Assembly: GCF_043677095.1 (NCBI RefSeq)
Contig: NZ_JBHLJR010000006.1
Span: 375,376 to 439,375, forward strand
Length of the DNA: 64,000 nucleotides
Source: Natronococcus roseus
Lineage (GTDB): Archaea; Halobacteriota; Halobacteria; Halobacteriales; Natrialbaceae
Reading direction: 5' to 3'
This document shows, in pieces, positions 8,724 to 17,887 of this stretch. How positions within the stretch are numbered: the stretch's first letter is position 1; every line of letters begins with the position of its first letter. The position numbers and the translations under genes were made by a program. The notes under the pieces are model-generated. The model saw only the letters and a list, made by a program, of their open reading frames with translations. It did not search any database and was not told the DNA's origin.

Positions 8724-8915
8724 TTAGTTATCGCGGAATATTTTGGTCACGAGTTCGTATTTAGATAGTAGTGGGCCTGCAATTCCGTATACAATTAGAT
8801 TACGGATGAGACCAAAGATCAAGATATAGCTAGAGGGCGAGGAAGGGGACGTGAACGAATCTCGGTTCTTCCGAGAACGGTAGTCGCTTCGATCGAGAAC
8901 GACTACGGAAGACAC
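8724..8915 (-). CDS. possible small membrane protein or gene fragment, low G+C
   Basis: A 63-codon frame whose last 35 residues are hydrophobic and coherent (ILIFGLIRNLIVYG, then LLSKYELVTKIF). They are encoded with A+T-rich codons unlike the surrounding DNA. The first 28 residues are Arg/Ser-rich and look like noise, so the true start may be an internal TTG or the N-terminus may have been lost. It could be a foreign or decayed small membrane protein. Weak evidence. Confidence 0.25.
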   Translation of the reverse strand: MSSVVVLDRSDYRSRKNRDSFTSPSSPSSYILIFGLIRNLIVYGIAGPLLSKYELVTKIFRDN

Positions 8916-9358
8916 GAACAGCCAAGCGGCGGTTAGCTACGCTGCCGTTCGGTCGTCGAACGCTCGAGCCGAACCGAATCGCCAACGGGCCACCGAGTTG
9001 CTGTTCGGAAGTGATCGAAGGCTCTCGCGAACAACGACGCTCGAGGGTGATTCGACGCCTCCTACTGGACCAACCGCTCCGATGAAAGATCGCTCCGGCC
9101 ATGCATCCGGAGTCTCGGTCCGAATCGTTCGGTCCCTTATCGTCGGGCGAGAGACCTCGCAGTACGGGACGCGATACAAGGGTATTCACCGAGCCGTAAC
9201 ACTCACCGACGCTCTCGGCCACTGCGGGGCAGAATGGCCTGGGGAATTGGCCACCCACTGACTTCCGGTTCCGAGGAAAACCCTCGAATCCGTCAGCTAT
9301 CGGGACGGGACGGATTCGGTCGGCTCCCACGAGTGATCCGGATTGCTGTACCGATGTC

Positions 9359-9394
9359 CCGGCGCAACTGCCGCCCGGGTCGCGGTTGCGCCGG
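9359..9394. repeat. perfect 10-bp stem hairpin
   Basis: CCGGCGCAAC at 9359-9368 is exactly complementary to GTTGCGCCGG at 9385-9394, with a G+C-rich 16-nt loop that can extend the stem. It does not follow any gene closely enough to be an obvious terminator, and no T-run follows. Confidence 0.6.
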
Positions 9395-9559
9395 AAATGG
9401 CGACAGTAAACCGTACGAGTTCGTGGGCTTGGGAGCGAACTCCCGTACTTTTCACCCCCTCACGAAAGCGCTACGTCCCCGGTGTTCTAAACAAAAGCAG
9501 CGCAATTTTCTGCAGGAGCCAGAGTGGACGGAATTAAATTCGCCATCGGCCGTTCCGCT

Positions 9560-9608
9560 GGCTTCGTGCCAGAAACCACGGCGAAGCCACGGGCCACCGC
9601 GCCCGTGG
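9560..9608. repeat. two interlocking inverted repeats
   Basis: GGCTTCG (9560-9566) pairs with CGAAGCC (9582-9588), and CCACGGG (9587-9593) pairs with CCCGTGG (9602-9608). The two stems are adjacent and nearly coaxial. With the 9359 hairpin they suggest a folded transcript or the footprint of a decayed element. Confidence 0.5.
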
Positions 9609-10005
9609 TACTTCACTCGAGGGTCTTCTCAGAAGGCTTCAGCACGGAAGTCGGAACGGTACAGTCAGCCATCCGAATTTCGAGAGAGAGTTTCGTCCCA
9701 CCGGCTAGCTCTGGGTCTGTAGGACGTTCCCCTCCGGTAGCATCCGAACTCGACTAGTGCTTCCGCACTTTCTCCCACGTTCGCAGGCCCCCGGTCTCGT
9801 GGAGCCGTTTGGAGAGTTTTGTTCCCCGAAGCTCGGCGAATCTTCGATTCGTCTCGACTGCGGAACGTGTAGCGTTCTGCGGACGGCTACAGCCGAGGCT
9901 TCCGCGCTGTACCGCTACTGATATCCAACGAGCTGCGTTTCGACTTCGTACGGACGTCGGGATGCGAGTGGTGGTGGTCGCGTCCCCTCTCTTGGGGAAC
10001 GATAG

Positions 10006-10147
10006 TATAGTAACAACTGAAACTGTTTACATCGATCGCAGGACGGAGGCGCAGTTCGAAACGAACAGCGTGAGCGAGGACCACAGAATAGCGAACGAGA
10101 AACGGAGTGACCCGCGAGCCGCGGGATCAGTATGTAAACAGTTTCAG
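10006..10147. mobile_element. MITE-like relic with inverted ends
   Basis: The left end is identical over 23 bp (10006-10028) to the right end of the MITE-like element at 21238-21321. CTGAAACTGTTTAC at 10017-10030 is repeated perfectly in inverted orientation at 10134-10147. The right end lacks the outermost TTGTTACTAT, so this copy is truncated or hybrid. The interior contains GCGAACGAGAAACGGAGTGA, similar to a stretch near 21578. No transposase is present. Confidence 0.65.
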
Positions 10148-10735
10148 GAGAGACCGGAGCGGGGCGAAAACGGCAATATCTATCCCGTTTGACCGCTCTT
10201 CGCGATACCGCACACCCGGCGAGTTTCGAGTCGTAGATTCCTCAGTAACGACTCCGTAGTAGCTGTGTGAGGTCACCAGATACGGGTTACGGGACGGCTG
10301 CGTTGCGAAGGCGGTCCCGAACTTCGGTGGGGTGAGAGGTGTTGGTTGTGAGGCGGGCCGACAGGTGTAACAGAGCGCGACGAGATTTGAATCGGTAGTT
10401 TCGCCAGCTTCGATAGCAACGAGGTTAGGGGCCTCGAGGCGTCCGGACGAATCGCAGTTCACACGCTCGTTTCCGGTCGGTCCGTAGCGCTCGATTCCAG
10501 CCGTTCCCGTTCGGACCGAGCGAGACGTCTCGCACCTATTCGTTCGTCACCCGTCTGACTCGACGGCTCACACTGACGGAGGGTTCCAGCATCACACTCA
10601 TTCGAACTGATGTTTTCGCGTATCAGATGGTGGACGGCCATCATCTAAACTCTATTTCGATATATCCAATCGAGTCGGGTCTTCGGTTCGTACCCGAAAA
10701 CGTTGGGCTCGAGTTCGGCGGACGGCGGGTGTGGG

Positions 10736-12295
10736 CTACGCCGACTCGTCACCGGCTGGCTCGTCGTTCGAGAGGTCGTGTTGAAACCACTCCCCGACCG
10801 TCCGCTCTCGCTTTCGCGCGCGAAGTCGTTCCTGCAGTCGCTCCTCGATCTCGAGTTGCATCTCGAGCCCCCGCTCCTCATCGACGTCGTAGGCGGTCGC
10901 TGCACGGCCGAGCAGCGAGGCCGAGCTGGCGGTGTCGGCGGTGACGCTCGCCAGGTGGCGCCGTCGCTGGAAGATCGACTGGGTGTGGACGACGGCCTGC
11001 ACGCGGTAGTAGGGGACGACCTTCGTCGTCCGGTTCCAGAACCCGGTTCGGGCGAAGACGTAGCGGTCGCCGAGCTGGTGGCCCCGATTGCGCCACTTCA
11101 GGTGGGCGGCGACGGGGACGAAAACGATCAGGACAGCGGGGAGGTACCACCGCTCGAGTGCCGTCGCGGTCGTGAGCAGGTAGCCGGCGCCGACTACCGC
11201 ACCGACGACCAGCAGGTACCGAACGCCGTACCGTTCCCGTGCGCGCTTGGGTGGGACCTCGAGGTCGACCTCGCCGAAGGGCTCGATCGATCGGGCCAAC
11301 CCGACGACGCGGTCGTAGCCGGCAAGCGGGATCGCCGACTCCGTCCCTCGAGAGCCCTGCCCGGGCGCGTAGCCGGCGGTTTCGACCGCTAGCGCACCGT
11401 AGCCGAACCACCGGAACGGCACCCGTTCGGTGATCGTCAGCGTCTGGACCTTCTCGAGGGGGATCGTTCCGCTGTAGCGTTGGACGAGCCCCCGCTCGTA
11501 GTGGAGTTCGTCGCCGACGCGGGTGAGTCGGAACCCGTAGTAGCGGTTGAACGTGAGGACGGCGCTGACGACCCAGGCCGCGAGCAAGAACAGGACGACG
11601 AGCCACGCGAGGGCGACGAGTCCGCCCTCGGCGCCGGGTAGTCCGTCGACCAGGTCGGCCGGGATCAGCCTCGTCGGATCGAACCCGCTGAGAAAGGACA
11701 GCGCGATTCCGCCCAGCAGGCTGGCTCCGGGGTCTATCGTGAACACGCTGAGGATCGCGAGTTCGCGAGGCTGGATCTCGAAGAGGAGTTCCTCCTCGTC
11801 CTCGTCGCCCGCGTCTCGAGTCTCCGACGCCGACTCGTCGTCCTCGTCGCGTTCGGCTCGCGCGCCGCGGCGAAGCTGGCGCCTGAGCCGTCGAGCTTCC
11901 TCCTCGTCGACGTACTGCAGGGAGACCTCGGTCTGGCCGCCGCCGGCGGTCTCGATGTGGACGGCTGAGAGCCCGAACAGTCGGCTGAGAACCGGCTGAC
12001 GGACGTCGACGTTCTGGATTCGTCGCAGGGGGACCTCCCGGTCGCGCCTCGCGAGGACGCCGGAGGCGACGTCGAACGTGTCCGCCGTGAGTTCGTACCG
12101 GAATCGTTCGTAGTAGGCGACCTCGTAGACGACCGCGACGACGATTCCGAGCAACACCATCCCGGCGACGGAGAGGAGCGTCCCTCCGGCACCGCCGGGC
12201 GAGGCGAAGACGCCGGCGATAAAAAAGAGGAGCCCGACGTTGACGCTGCGCGAGATCGATCGGACCGCGATCGAGAGCGGGTGAAGTTTTCTCAT
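10736..12295 (-). CDS. membrane protein with three bacterial-type PH (bPH2/DUF304) domains, copy A
   Basis: 519 aa, YdbT-like. Paired membrane helices precede each of three PH-like domains: about 70-145 (TFDVASGVLARRDREVPLRR), about 265-330 (HYERGLVQRYSGTIPLEKVQ) and about 410-480 (VFARTGFWNRTTKVVPYYRV). An acidic insertion at about 148-172 follows the first domain, and the C-terminal tail is charged and rich in Arg and Glu. Its start overlaps the stop of the single-domain partner gene (ATGA at 12292-12295), so the two are translationally coupled. It is paralogous to the protein at 14849-16489. The molecular role is unknown; in bacteria such pairs sit in the cell membrane. Confidence 0.9.
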   Translation of the reverse strand: MRKLHPLSIAVRSISRSVNVGLLFFIAGVFASPGGAGGTLLSVAGMVLLGIVVAVVYEVAYYERFRYELTADTFDVASGVLARRDREVPLRRIQNVDVRQPVLSRLFGLSAVHIETAGGGQTEVSLQYVDEEEARRLRRQLRRGARAERDEDDESASETRDAGDEDEEELLFEIQPRELAILSVFTIDPGASLLGGIALSFLSGFDPTRLIPADLVDGLPGAEGGLVALAWLVVLFLLAAWVVSAVLTFNRYYGFRLTRVGDELHYERGLVQRYSGTIPLEKVQTLTITERVPFRWFGYGALAVETAGYAPGQGSRGTESAIPLAGYDRVVGLARSIEPFGEVDLEVPPKRARERYGVRYLLVVGAVVGAGYLLTTATALERWYLPAVLIVFVPVAAHLKWRNRGHQLGDRYVFARTGFWNRTTKVVPYYRVQAVVHTQSIFQRRRHLASVTADTASSASLLGRAATAYDVDEERGLEMQLEIEERLQERLRARKRERTVGEWFQHDLSNDEPAGDESA

Positions 12296-12780
12296 ACCGC
12301 GTCCTCACCCTCGCTCTCGATCGCGAGCCGGCGCAGGTCCTCGCGGAGTCGCTCGGCCCGCTCGGGGGTCAGTCCGGGGATCGCGACGTCGGCGCTCCGC
12401 GAGCCCGCGGTGTAGACGACGACGGTCGCCAGCCCGGTCGTCCGTTCGATCGGCGACCGCCTCGAGTCGACGTGCTGGACGCGGACGTAGGGGACGACGG
12501 TCTTGATCCGGGTGAAGACGCCCCGCTCGATGTAGAGGCCGTCGTCCTGTACCTCGAAGCGCCAGACGGCGTAGCGTCGCCAGGCGACGACGACGCGGAC
12601 GAGTCCGAGGGTGACCGCGAGACCGATCGCGCCCGGAACCAGTAGATCCGGCGAGTTCGCCCACAGCCCTGTCTCCGAGAGTACCAGCGCGGCGCCGACG
12701 AGAAATCCGCCGACGATTCCGGCCCGAAACACCGCCAAGAACAGCCAGACGACGCGGACCCGGGGATTGAGTCGCTCCAT
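12292..12780 (-). CDS. single PH-domain (bPH2, YdbS-like) membrane protein, copy A
   Basis: 162 aa. Two membrane helices (about 9-33 and 44-64) are followed by one bPH2 domain (about 70-150) containing LYIERGVFTRIKTVVPYVRV and an AGSRSADVAIPGL motif. It is the upstream partner of the three-domain protein, overlapping it by 4 bp. It is clearly homologous to the 161-aa protein at 16486-16971, with the same order and overlap, so the pair has been duplicated. Function unknown. Confidence 0.9.
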   Translation of the reverse strand: MERLNPRVRVVWLFLAVFRAGIVGGFLVGAALVLSETGLWANSPDLLVPGAIGLAVTLGLVRVVVAWRRYAVWRFEVQDDGLYIERGVFTRIKTVVPYVRVQHVDSRRSPIERTTGLATVVVYTAGSRSADVAIPGLTPERAERLREDLRRLAIESEGEDAV

Positions 12781-12891
12781 GAGGAACCGAAGGGAGGGGG
12801 CGCGAATAAAAAGTCGGATCTCGGGATCGAGCGGGAGCGAGGAGCAGAGAGAACGTCGAGTCGAAAGAGAGTCGAAAACCGGGCGGAGTGG

Positions 12892-13125
12892 TCAGTGTGT
12901 CGCCGCTCGGACGTCGTCGACCTGATAGAGGTCCTCTCGGAGCCCCTCTCCGTTGCAGTCTTCGCTCGGACACTCGTAGTGCCACCCGTCTTCGGTCGCG
13001 TCCCGCTCGCGGAATCGGTCGCCGCATACCTGACAGAACAGTTGGGCTTTCTCGCAGGTATCCCGGTGGAGTTCGAGGGCGAGTTCGGTCTGGAACGACT
13101 GGTTGCAGTTACGACAGGTGTGCAT
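12892..13125 (-). CDS. small zinc-finger protein (C2H2-like plus Cys ribbon)
   Basis: 77 aa. The N-terminus CRNCNQSF...H...C gives a C2HC-type finger (C4, C7, H20, C24). A second set of cysteines (C32, C35, C52, C57) could form another zinc site. Haloarchaea carry many such micro-zinc-finger proteins, and most lack an assigned role. The ATG at 13125 is the only good start. It stands alone between the PH-domain pair and fumC, on the same strand, with 287 bp upstream. Confidence 0.85.
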   Translation of the reverse strand: MHTCRNCNQSFQTELALELHRDTCEKAQLFCQVCGDRFRERDATEDGWHYECPSEDCNGEGLREDLYQVDDVRAATH

Positions 13126-13412
13126 ATTTCGTCTGACGCGAGCATCCGTAAAAACTGCTTGGGTTCTTTTCTTGCGTCCGTATCACGCTTGATTCGGCCT
13201 CATTCGGTCGGTTTGACTTCGACCGACAGACAAGAAAGAACGATCAGCCGTCGATAGTACTCGAGTCCGTGTGCTTCGTTTCGCGAGACGTTCCCGAGAA
13301 CTCGCCCTCGAGCGGTTGACCCCTGTCAACCTATGACAGGATTGTGACGGATGAGACGATACTCGAATCGATCTGGAGGTGAGCTACGAAACGCCCGTTC
13401 GGAACGGCGGGG

Positions 13413-14828
13413 TCACTCCTCGCGGCCCAGGATGCCCCGCTCGGTCATCTTCCGGGGATCCAGCACCTCGTCGGCTTCGTCCTCGTCGAGGTAGCCCTTC
13501 TCGAGGACGACCTCGCGGACCGTCTTGTCCTCCTTGAGTGCGGTCTTTGCGACCTCGCTGGCCTTGTCGTAGCCGATGTGAACGTTCAGCGAGGTGGCCA
13601 TCGCCATCGACTGTTCGACGCGCTCCTCGCAGTGTTCGCGATTTGCCTCGAGCGGATCGACGAACCGCTCGGCGAAGATCTGACTCGAGTTCGCGATCAG
13701 CTCCGCGGACTCGAGGAAGTTGTGGGCGAGGACGGGCTTGTAGAGATTCAGGTCGATCTGGCCCTCGGCGGCACCGGCGGAGACGGCGGCGTCGTTACCG
13801 ACGACCTGCTTGTGAACCTGGTTGACCGCCTCGGCGACGACGGGATTGATCTTGCCGGGCATGATCGAGGAGCCGGGCTGGTTCTCGGGCTGTTCGATCT
13901 CACCCAGTCCGTTACGCGGGCCGGAGGCCAGTAGTCGAAGATCGTTGGCGATCTTGTTCAGCGAGCCCGCGACGACGCGGAGCGCACCGTGAGCCTCGGA
14001 CATCGCGTCGTGAGCGGCCTGAGCCTCGAAGTGGTTGTCGGCTTCGCGGAACTGGACCCCCGTCTCCTTCGTGATGTACTCCGCTGCACGTCCGGGGAAC
14101 TCCTCGTGGGTGTTCAGGCCCGTCCCGACGGCGGTCCCGCCCAGCGCGAGCTCCGCGAGGTGGTTCCGAACCTTGTCGACGCGGTCGAGTCCCTTCTCGA
14201 CCTGAGTTCGGTAGCCGCCGAACTCCTGGCCGAGCGTCACCGGCGTCGCGTCCTGGAGATGGGTTCGACCCGTCTTGACGACGTCGTCGAACTCCTCCTC
14301 TTTGCGCTCGAGGGCCTCTCGAAGCGTGTCGAGTGCGGGAATGACGTCCTTCTCGACGGCCTCGAGGGAAGCGACGTGCATCGCGGTCGGGATCACGTCG
14401 TTGCTCGACTGGCCGTAGTTGACGTGGTCGTTGGGGTGGACGACGCGGTCGCCGATCTCCGCGCCCATGAGCTCGGCGGCGCGGTTGGCGATGACCTCGT
14501 TGGCGTTCATGTTCGAGGAGGTCCCGGAGCCGGTCTGGAAGACGTCGACCGGGAACTGGTCGTCGTGCTCGCCGGCGATGACCTCGTCTGCGGCCTCGAC
14601 GATCGCCTCGGCAACGTCGTCCTCGATCAGGTCGAGGTCGCGGTTGGCCTGTGCGGCGGCCTTCTTGACGACGCCGAGCCCGCGGACGAACCGGCGGCTG
14701 AACGAGATCCCGGAGATCGGGAAGTTCTGGATCGCGCGCTGGGTTTGGGCGCCCCAGTAGGCGTCGGCCGGCACCTGCATCTCGCCGAGACTGTCCTCCT
14801 CGGTGCGGAACTCGTCGTCGCGTGTCAT
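13413..14828 (-). CDS. fumC: fumarate hydratase, class II
   Basis: 471 aa. Converts fumarate to L-malate in the citric acid cycle. The superfamily signature GSSIMPGKINP is at 319-329 (catalytic serine in the flexible loop), the substrate-site GRTHLQDA gives H190, and GSGTSSNMNANE is at 100-111. The length is normal for a class II enzyme. The ATG at 14828 is chosen because the frame further upstream is unrelated shadow sequence. It starts 20 bp after the three-domain PH protein gene, so the two are probably co-transcribed although functionally unrelated. Confidence 0.97.
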   Translation of the reverse strand: MTRDDEFRTEEDSLGEMQVPADAYWGAQTQRAIQNFPISGISFSRRFVRGLGVVKKAAAQANRDLDLIEDDVAEAIVEAADEVIAGEHDDQFPVDVFQTGSGTSSNMNANEVIANRAAELMGAEIGDRVVHPNDHVNYGQSSNDVIPTAMHVASLEAVEKDVIPALDTLREALERKEEEFDDVVKTGRTHLQDATPVTLGQEFGGYRTQVEKGLDRVDKVRNHLAELALGGTAVGTGLNTHEEFPGRAAEYITKETGVQFREADNHFEAQAAHDAMSEAHGALRVVAGSLNKIANDLRLLASGPRNGLGEIEQPENQPGSSIMPGKINPVVAEAVNQVHKQVVGNDAAVSAGAAEGQIDLNLYKPVLAHNFLESAELIANSSQIFAERFVDPLEANREHCEERVEQSMAMATSLNVHIGYDKASEVAKTALKEDKTVREVVLEKGYLDEDEADEVLDPRKMTERGILGREE

Positions 14829-14848
14829 ACCCGACACCTCGAGAGCGG

Positions 14849-16489
14849 TTAGGTAAAATCCACCGAAAAGCCGGCGTCGTCGGCACGAGCCCGCTCTCGC
14901 AGAGCCGACTGGAGGCGTTTCCGGCCGGTGCGGTGGACGCCGCGGGCGTCCTCGAGATCGACGTCGTAGATCGTCGGTGTGTCCCAGAACAGCGTTCGCG
15001 AACTGGCGGTGTCGACGACCAGCGAGGCGATGCCGAGCCGGCGCTGGAAGATCGATCGTCGGGTGGAGACGGTCTGGATCCGGAAGTACGGAATAACCGT
15101 CGTCCGGCGGCGCCAGAATCCACGGCGGATCACCAGGTGGTCCTCGCCGACGTAGTAGCCAAGATGGACGTACCGCAGGTGGGCCGCGGGTGGGACCGCC
15201 GCGAAGACGACCGCGGCGAGATACCACCGCTCGAGGGGCGTTACCTGCGCGAGTGCGAGGGCGCCGGCGACGACGACGGCGCCGATCAGGGAGTAGCGAA
15301 CGAGGTATCGACGGCGGGCGATCGGCGGCGGACTCGCGAACGCGGGGGTCTCGACGTGCGTGAGGTTCTCCGCGAACCGGTGGACGTGAGCCGCGCGGGC
15401 CATGGGAACGGCCGACTGGCTGCCGCCGCTGCTGTCGGGGCCGTAGCCGGCCGTCTCGACCCACAGCCCGGCGTAGTCGATCAGCCGCTGGAGCGGGTTG
15501 TCGGTGATCGTGACCGACTGCACCTTCTCTGCCGGGATCGAGCCGCTGTAGCGCTGGAGCAGCCCCCGCTCGTAGACGAAGTCCTCGTCGACCCGGCCGA
15601 GCCGGAAGTCGTAGTACGTCGCGAACGTGTAGGCGACGCTGACGAGGTAGGTGATGACGATCCCGTTGACCATCGAGACGGCGGTCAGGACGCCGTAGCT
15701 CTGCGTGTCGCCCGTCTGGAGGTCCTGCGGGCCGCCGAACGGCTGCGAGAGGGTCACGAGGAAGTCGAGAATCGTATCGGTCGCGAAGAAAAACAGGAAC
15801 CCAACGGCGGCGAGGGCGGCCGGTCGCAGCGTCGTCAGCGAGTAGAGGAGGAGTTCCCGAGAGCCGAGGGCGAACAGCCGTTTTCGGCTCGGTTCGGTCG
15901 GCTCGCGCCGGGGTCGCGTCTCGGGAGCTGGCGGCGCATCGGCGGCCCCATCGACTCGAGGCGGCTGCTCGTCGAGCGGTTCATCGCCGACCGGTCGACT
16001 GTCTTCGGATGCCTCGGAGGCGGATCGGTCGTGGTCGTCGGCGTCGACGCCGGCGGTTCGGCGGCGGATCTGGTGCTGGAGGCGGTCGGCCTCCGACTTG
16101 CTCACGAGCTGGAGCGCGGCCTCGCTGTTGCCGCCGCCGGCGGTTTCGACGGTGACGACCGCGAGCCCGAGGACGCGCTGTAACACGCCCTGGCGGACGT
16201 CGACGTTCTGGATCCGCCGGTAGGGAATCTCGCGGGAGCGACGCGCGACGACCCCGGAGGCGACGTCGAACGTGTCCGGCGTGATTCCGTACTCGAACCG
16301 GTAGTAGTAGACGATACCGTACGCGGCGCCAAAGAGGAAACCGAGCGCCGTGACCACCGGCAGCCAGGCGATGCTGACGGCCGCGACGGTCCCCGCGAGG
16401 GCGGTGACGAGGAAGAACGGAACCCACAGCCACAGCAGGCCGTACCGGAGCGCGTAGACGACCGCGCTGAAGGGGTGGAGCCGATTCAT
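14849..16489 (-). CDS. membrane protein with three bPH2 domains, copy B
   Basis: 546 aa from the ATG at 16489, which overlaps the partner gene stop (16486-16489). It has the same architecture as copy A: helices, then TFDVASGVVARRSREIPYRR in domain 1, FVYERGLLQRYSGSIPAEKV in domain 2 and LVIRRGFWRRRTTVIPYFRI in domain 3. A longer acidic/proline insertion (about 150-205) separates domains 1 and 2. It is clearly paralogous to 10736-12295 but well diverged, so the duplication is old or one copy was acquired. fumC follows 20 bp downstream. Function unknown. Confidence 0.9.
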   Translation of the reverse strand: MNRLHPFSAVVYALRYGLLWLWVPFFLVTALAGTVAAVSIAWLPVVTALGFLFGAAYGIVYYYRFEYGITPDTFDVASGVVARRSREIPYRRIQNVDVRQGVLQRVLGLAVVTVETAGGGNSEAALQLVSKSEADRLQHQIRRRTAGVDADDHDRSASEASEDSRPVGDEPLDEQPPRVDGAADAPPAPETRPRREPTEPSRKRLFALGSRELLLYSLTTLRPAALAAVGFLFFFATDTILDFLVTLSQPFGGPQDLQTGDTQSYGVLTAVSMVNGIVITYLVSVAYTFATYYDFRLGRVDEDFVYERGLLQRYSGSIPAEKVQSVTITDNPLQRLIDYAGLWVETAGYGPDSSGGSQSAVPMARAAHVHRFAENLTHVETPAFASPPPIARRRYLVRYSLIGAVVVAGALALAQVTPLERWYLAAVVFAAVPPAAHLRYVHLGYYVGEDHLVIRRGFWRRRTTVIPYFRIQTVSTRRSIFQRRLGIASLVVDTASSRTLFWDTPTIYDVDLEDARGVHRTGRKRLQSALRERARADDAGFSVDFT

Positions 16490-16971
16490 ACGGCGTCGTC
16501 GGCCTCGCTCTCGACGGCGAGCTCTCGGAGCGTATCCTGTAGCTTCCGGGCGCGATCCGGCGTCAGACCGGGGATCCGGACGTCGGCGTTTCGCGAGCCG
16601 GCCGTGTAGACGACGACGCTCGAGAGCCCGAGCGTTCGTTCGATCGGGCCGAACTGCGTGTCGACGTGTTGGACCCGAACGAACGGGACGGCCGTCTCGA
16701 CGAACGTGATGACGCCGCGCTCGAGATAGAGGGCGTCGCCCTGCAGTTCGAACTGCCAGATCTGGTAGAGTCGGACAGCGTAGGCGATACCCAGGACCGC
16801 CGCGACGGCAACGATCCCGACCAGTCCGGCCGTCGGCACGGGAACGAGCCATCGGTCGACGGCGACGAGGACGGCGCCGAGCACGGCCGCCAGGATCGCC
16901 GTCTGTGCGATCCACAACAGCCTGATTCGCGGGTGAAGCGACTCCATACGAACGTTCTCGCGAGCGAACAC
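16486..16971 (-). CDS. single PH-domain (bPH2) membrane protein, copy B
   Basis: 161 aa. Opens MESLHPRIRLLW and has two helices (about 9-33 and 40-60) and one bPH2 domain with LYLERGVITFVETAVPFVRV and AGSRNADVRIPGLTPDRA. It matches the 162-aa protein at 12292-12780 along its whole length. It is the first gene of a three-gene leftward chain: single PH, triple PH, fumC. Confidence 0.9.
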   Translation of the reverse strand: MFARENVRMESLHPRIRLLWIAQTAILAAVLGAVLVAVDRWLVPVPTAGLVGIVAVAAVLGIAYAVRLYQIWQFELQGDALYLERGVITFVETAVPFVRVQHVDTQFGPIERTLGLSSVVVYTAGSRNADVRIPGLTPDRARKLQDTLRELAVESEADDAV

Positions 16972-17040
16972 GAGTATCCTGCGGTTCGACCGTCGGTGGA
17001 GACGGATCGGAAGGCGGGTCGGAGGGCCGACCGACGCCGG

Positions 17041-17292
17041 CTACTCGAGGTCGTCGTACTCCTCGGGCGTGTACGTCGACAGCTCGAGGGCGTGGATATC
17101 GGTCGTCATGTGGTCCTCGAGGGCGTCGTACACCTGCTGGTGTTGGCCGACGAGCGACTCACCCTCGAACGTCGGCGAGACGACCGTCGCGGCGAGGTGA
17201 TCGTCATCGTGTTTGTCACGTGCGTGCGTGACGGTTGCCTCGGCGCCCTCGAGTTCGGACTCGATCACGGCTTCGACGTCGTCGGGTTTCAT
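17041..17292 (-). CDS. BolA family protein
   Basis: 83 aa from the ATG at 17292 (MKPDDVEAVIESELEGA). The BolA/YrbA fold is supported by the pattern VVSPTFEGESLVGQHQQVYDAL, which includes the conserved H-R/Q-x-V-x-x-L region. In bacteria and eukaryotes BolA proteins work with monothiol glutaredoxins in Fe-S cluster handling; the archaeal role is not established. It is a single gene 69 bp downstream of the PH-domain chain start and divergent from the next gene. The longer upstream frame to 17319 adds nothing family-like. Confidence 0.88.
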   Translation of the reverse strand: MKPDDVEAVIESELEGAEATVTHARDKHDDDHLAATVVSPTFEGESLVGQHQQVYDALEDHMTTDIHALELSTYTPEEYDDLE

Positions 17293-17386
17293 ACTCGATC
17301 GATGGAGCGCTCGCGGCAAAAGCGCCGCGGTCGCCGCCGACCACGAGGCTTATCCCTTCACGGTTGTGTGTCACAGCTGTACACCT

Positions 17387-17887
17387 ATGTCGCTCGCGAG
17401 CGAAACGCGCCGAGCCGTCGACGGGAACCCGTTTCTCGTCGACGCACTGCGGGCCGGAGTCGTCAACTACACCGCGGCAGCCCGGTATCTCGACGTCGAC
17501 GGCGAGATCGACGCGGTCGCGACGGCGATCCGCCGCTACGCCGAGGAGCTTCCGGCCTACGGGACCGACGCGCGAGAGGTCCGGGTCAGGATGGAACGCG
17601 GAATCACACCGGCCGCGATCGACGGCTCCCAGCCCGAGACGGCGCTGTTCGCGATCGGCGGGACGTCGTTCAGGTCCGACAGCGGCGACCTGACGGCGAT
17701 CGTCGCGACGGGCGACGTCGACGCGGTCGCGCTCGGGACGACGCTGGGACGACTCGAGATCGAGGGGATCGAGCCGATTGCCGCCGGCGTCGGGGAAGGG
17801 GCGATGATGCTCGTCGTGGAAGGGGTCGCGGGAGCCGACGCCCTTCGGACGGTCGAGGACGCCCTCGAGGCCGTTCCCGAGTCGTAG
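17387..17887 (+). CDS. DUF7523 family protein
   Basis: 166 aa. Begins MSLASETRRAVDGNPFLVDALRAG at 17387. The N-terminal third looks like a helix-turn-helix (alpha-helical, VVNYTAAARYL). The C-terminal half (about 75-165) has the beta-alpha-beta rhythm of an ACT-like ligand-binding domain (TALFAIGG, LTAIVATG, GAMMLVVEG). I recall it as a conserved haloarchaeal family, DUF7523. A promoter-like TTATCC lies about 30 nt before the start. A regulatory role is plausible but not shown. Confidence 0.8.
   Translation: MSLASETRRAVDGNPFLVDALRAGVVNYTAAARYLDVDGEIDAVATAIRRYAEELPAYGTDAREVRVRMERGITPAAIDGSQPETALFAIGGTSFRSDSGDLTAIVATGDVDAVALGTTLGRLEIEGIEPIAAGVGEGAMMLVVEGVAGADALRTVEDALEAVPES

Larger units (their letters stand above)
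8650..10735. other. 2.1-kb gene desert with hairpins and a mobile-element relic
   Basis: No reading frame here has the acidic composition or family resemblance of a haloarchaeal gene; the candidates are short, Arg/Ser-rich and mutually overlapping. The left end (about 8660-8835) is unusually A+T-rich. Perfect or near-perfect inverted repeats cluster at 9359-9394 and 9560-9608, and a 142-bp element bounded by a 14-bp inverted repeat lies at 10006-10147. There is no tRNA, rRNA or recognisable 7S or RNase P RNA signature. It lies directly upstream of the DUF5805/recombinase pair and may be decayed integrated DNA or harbour an unannotated RNA. Confidence 0.6.
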
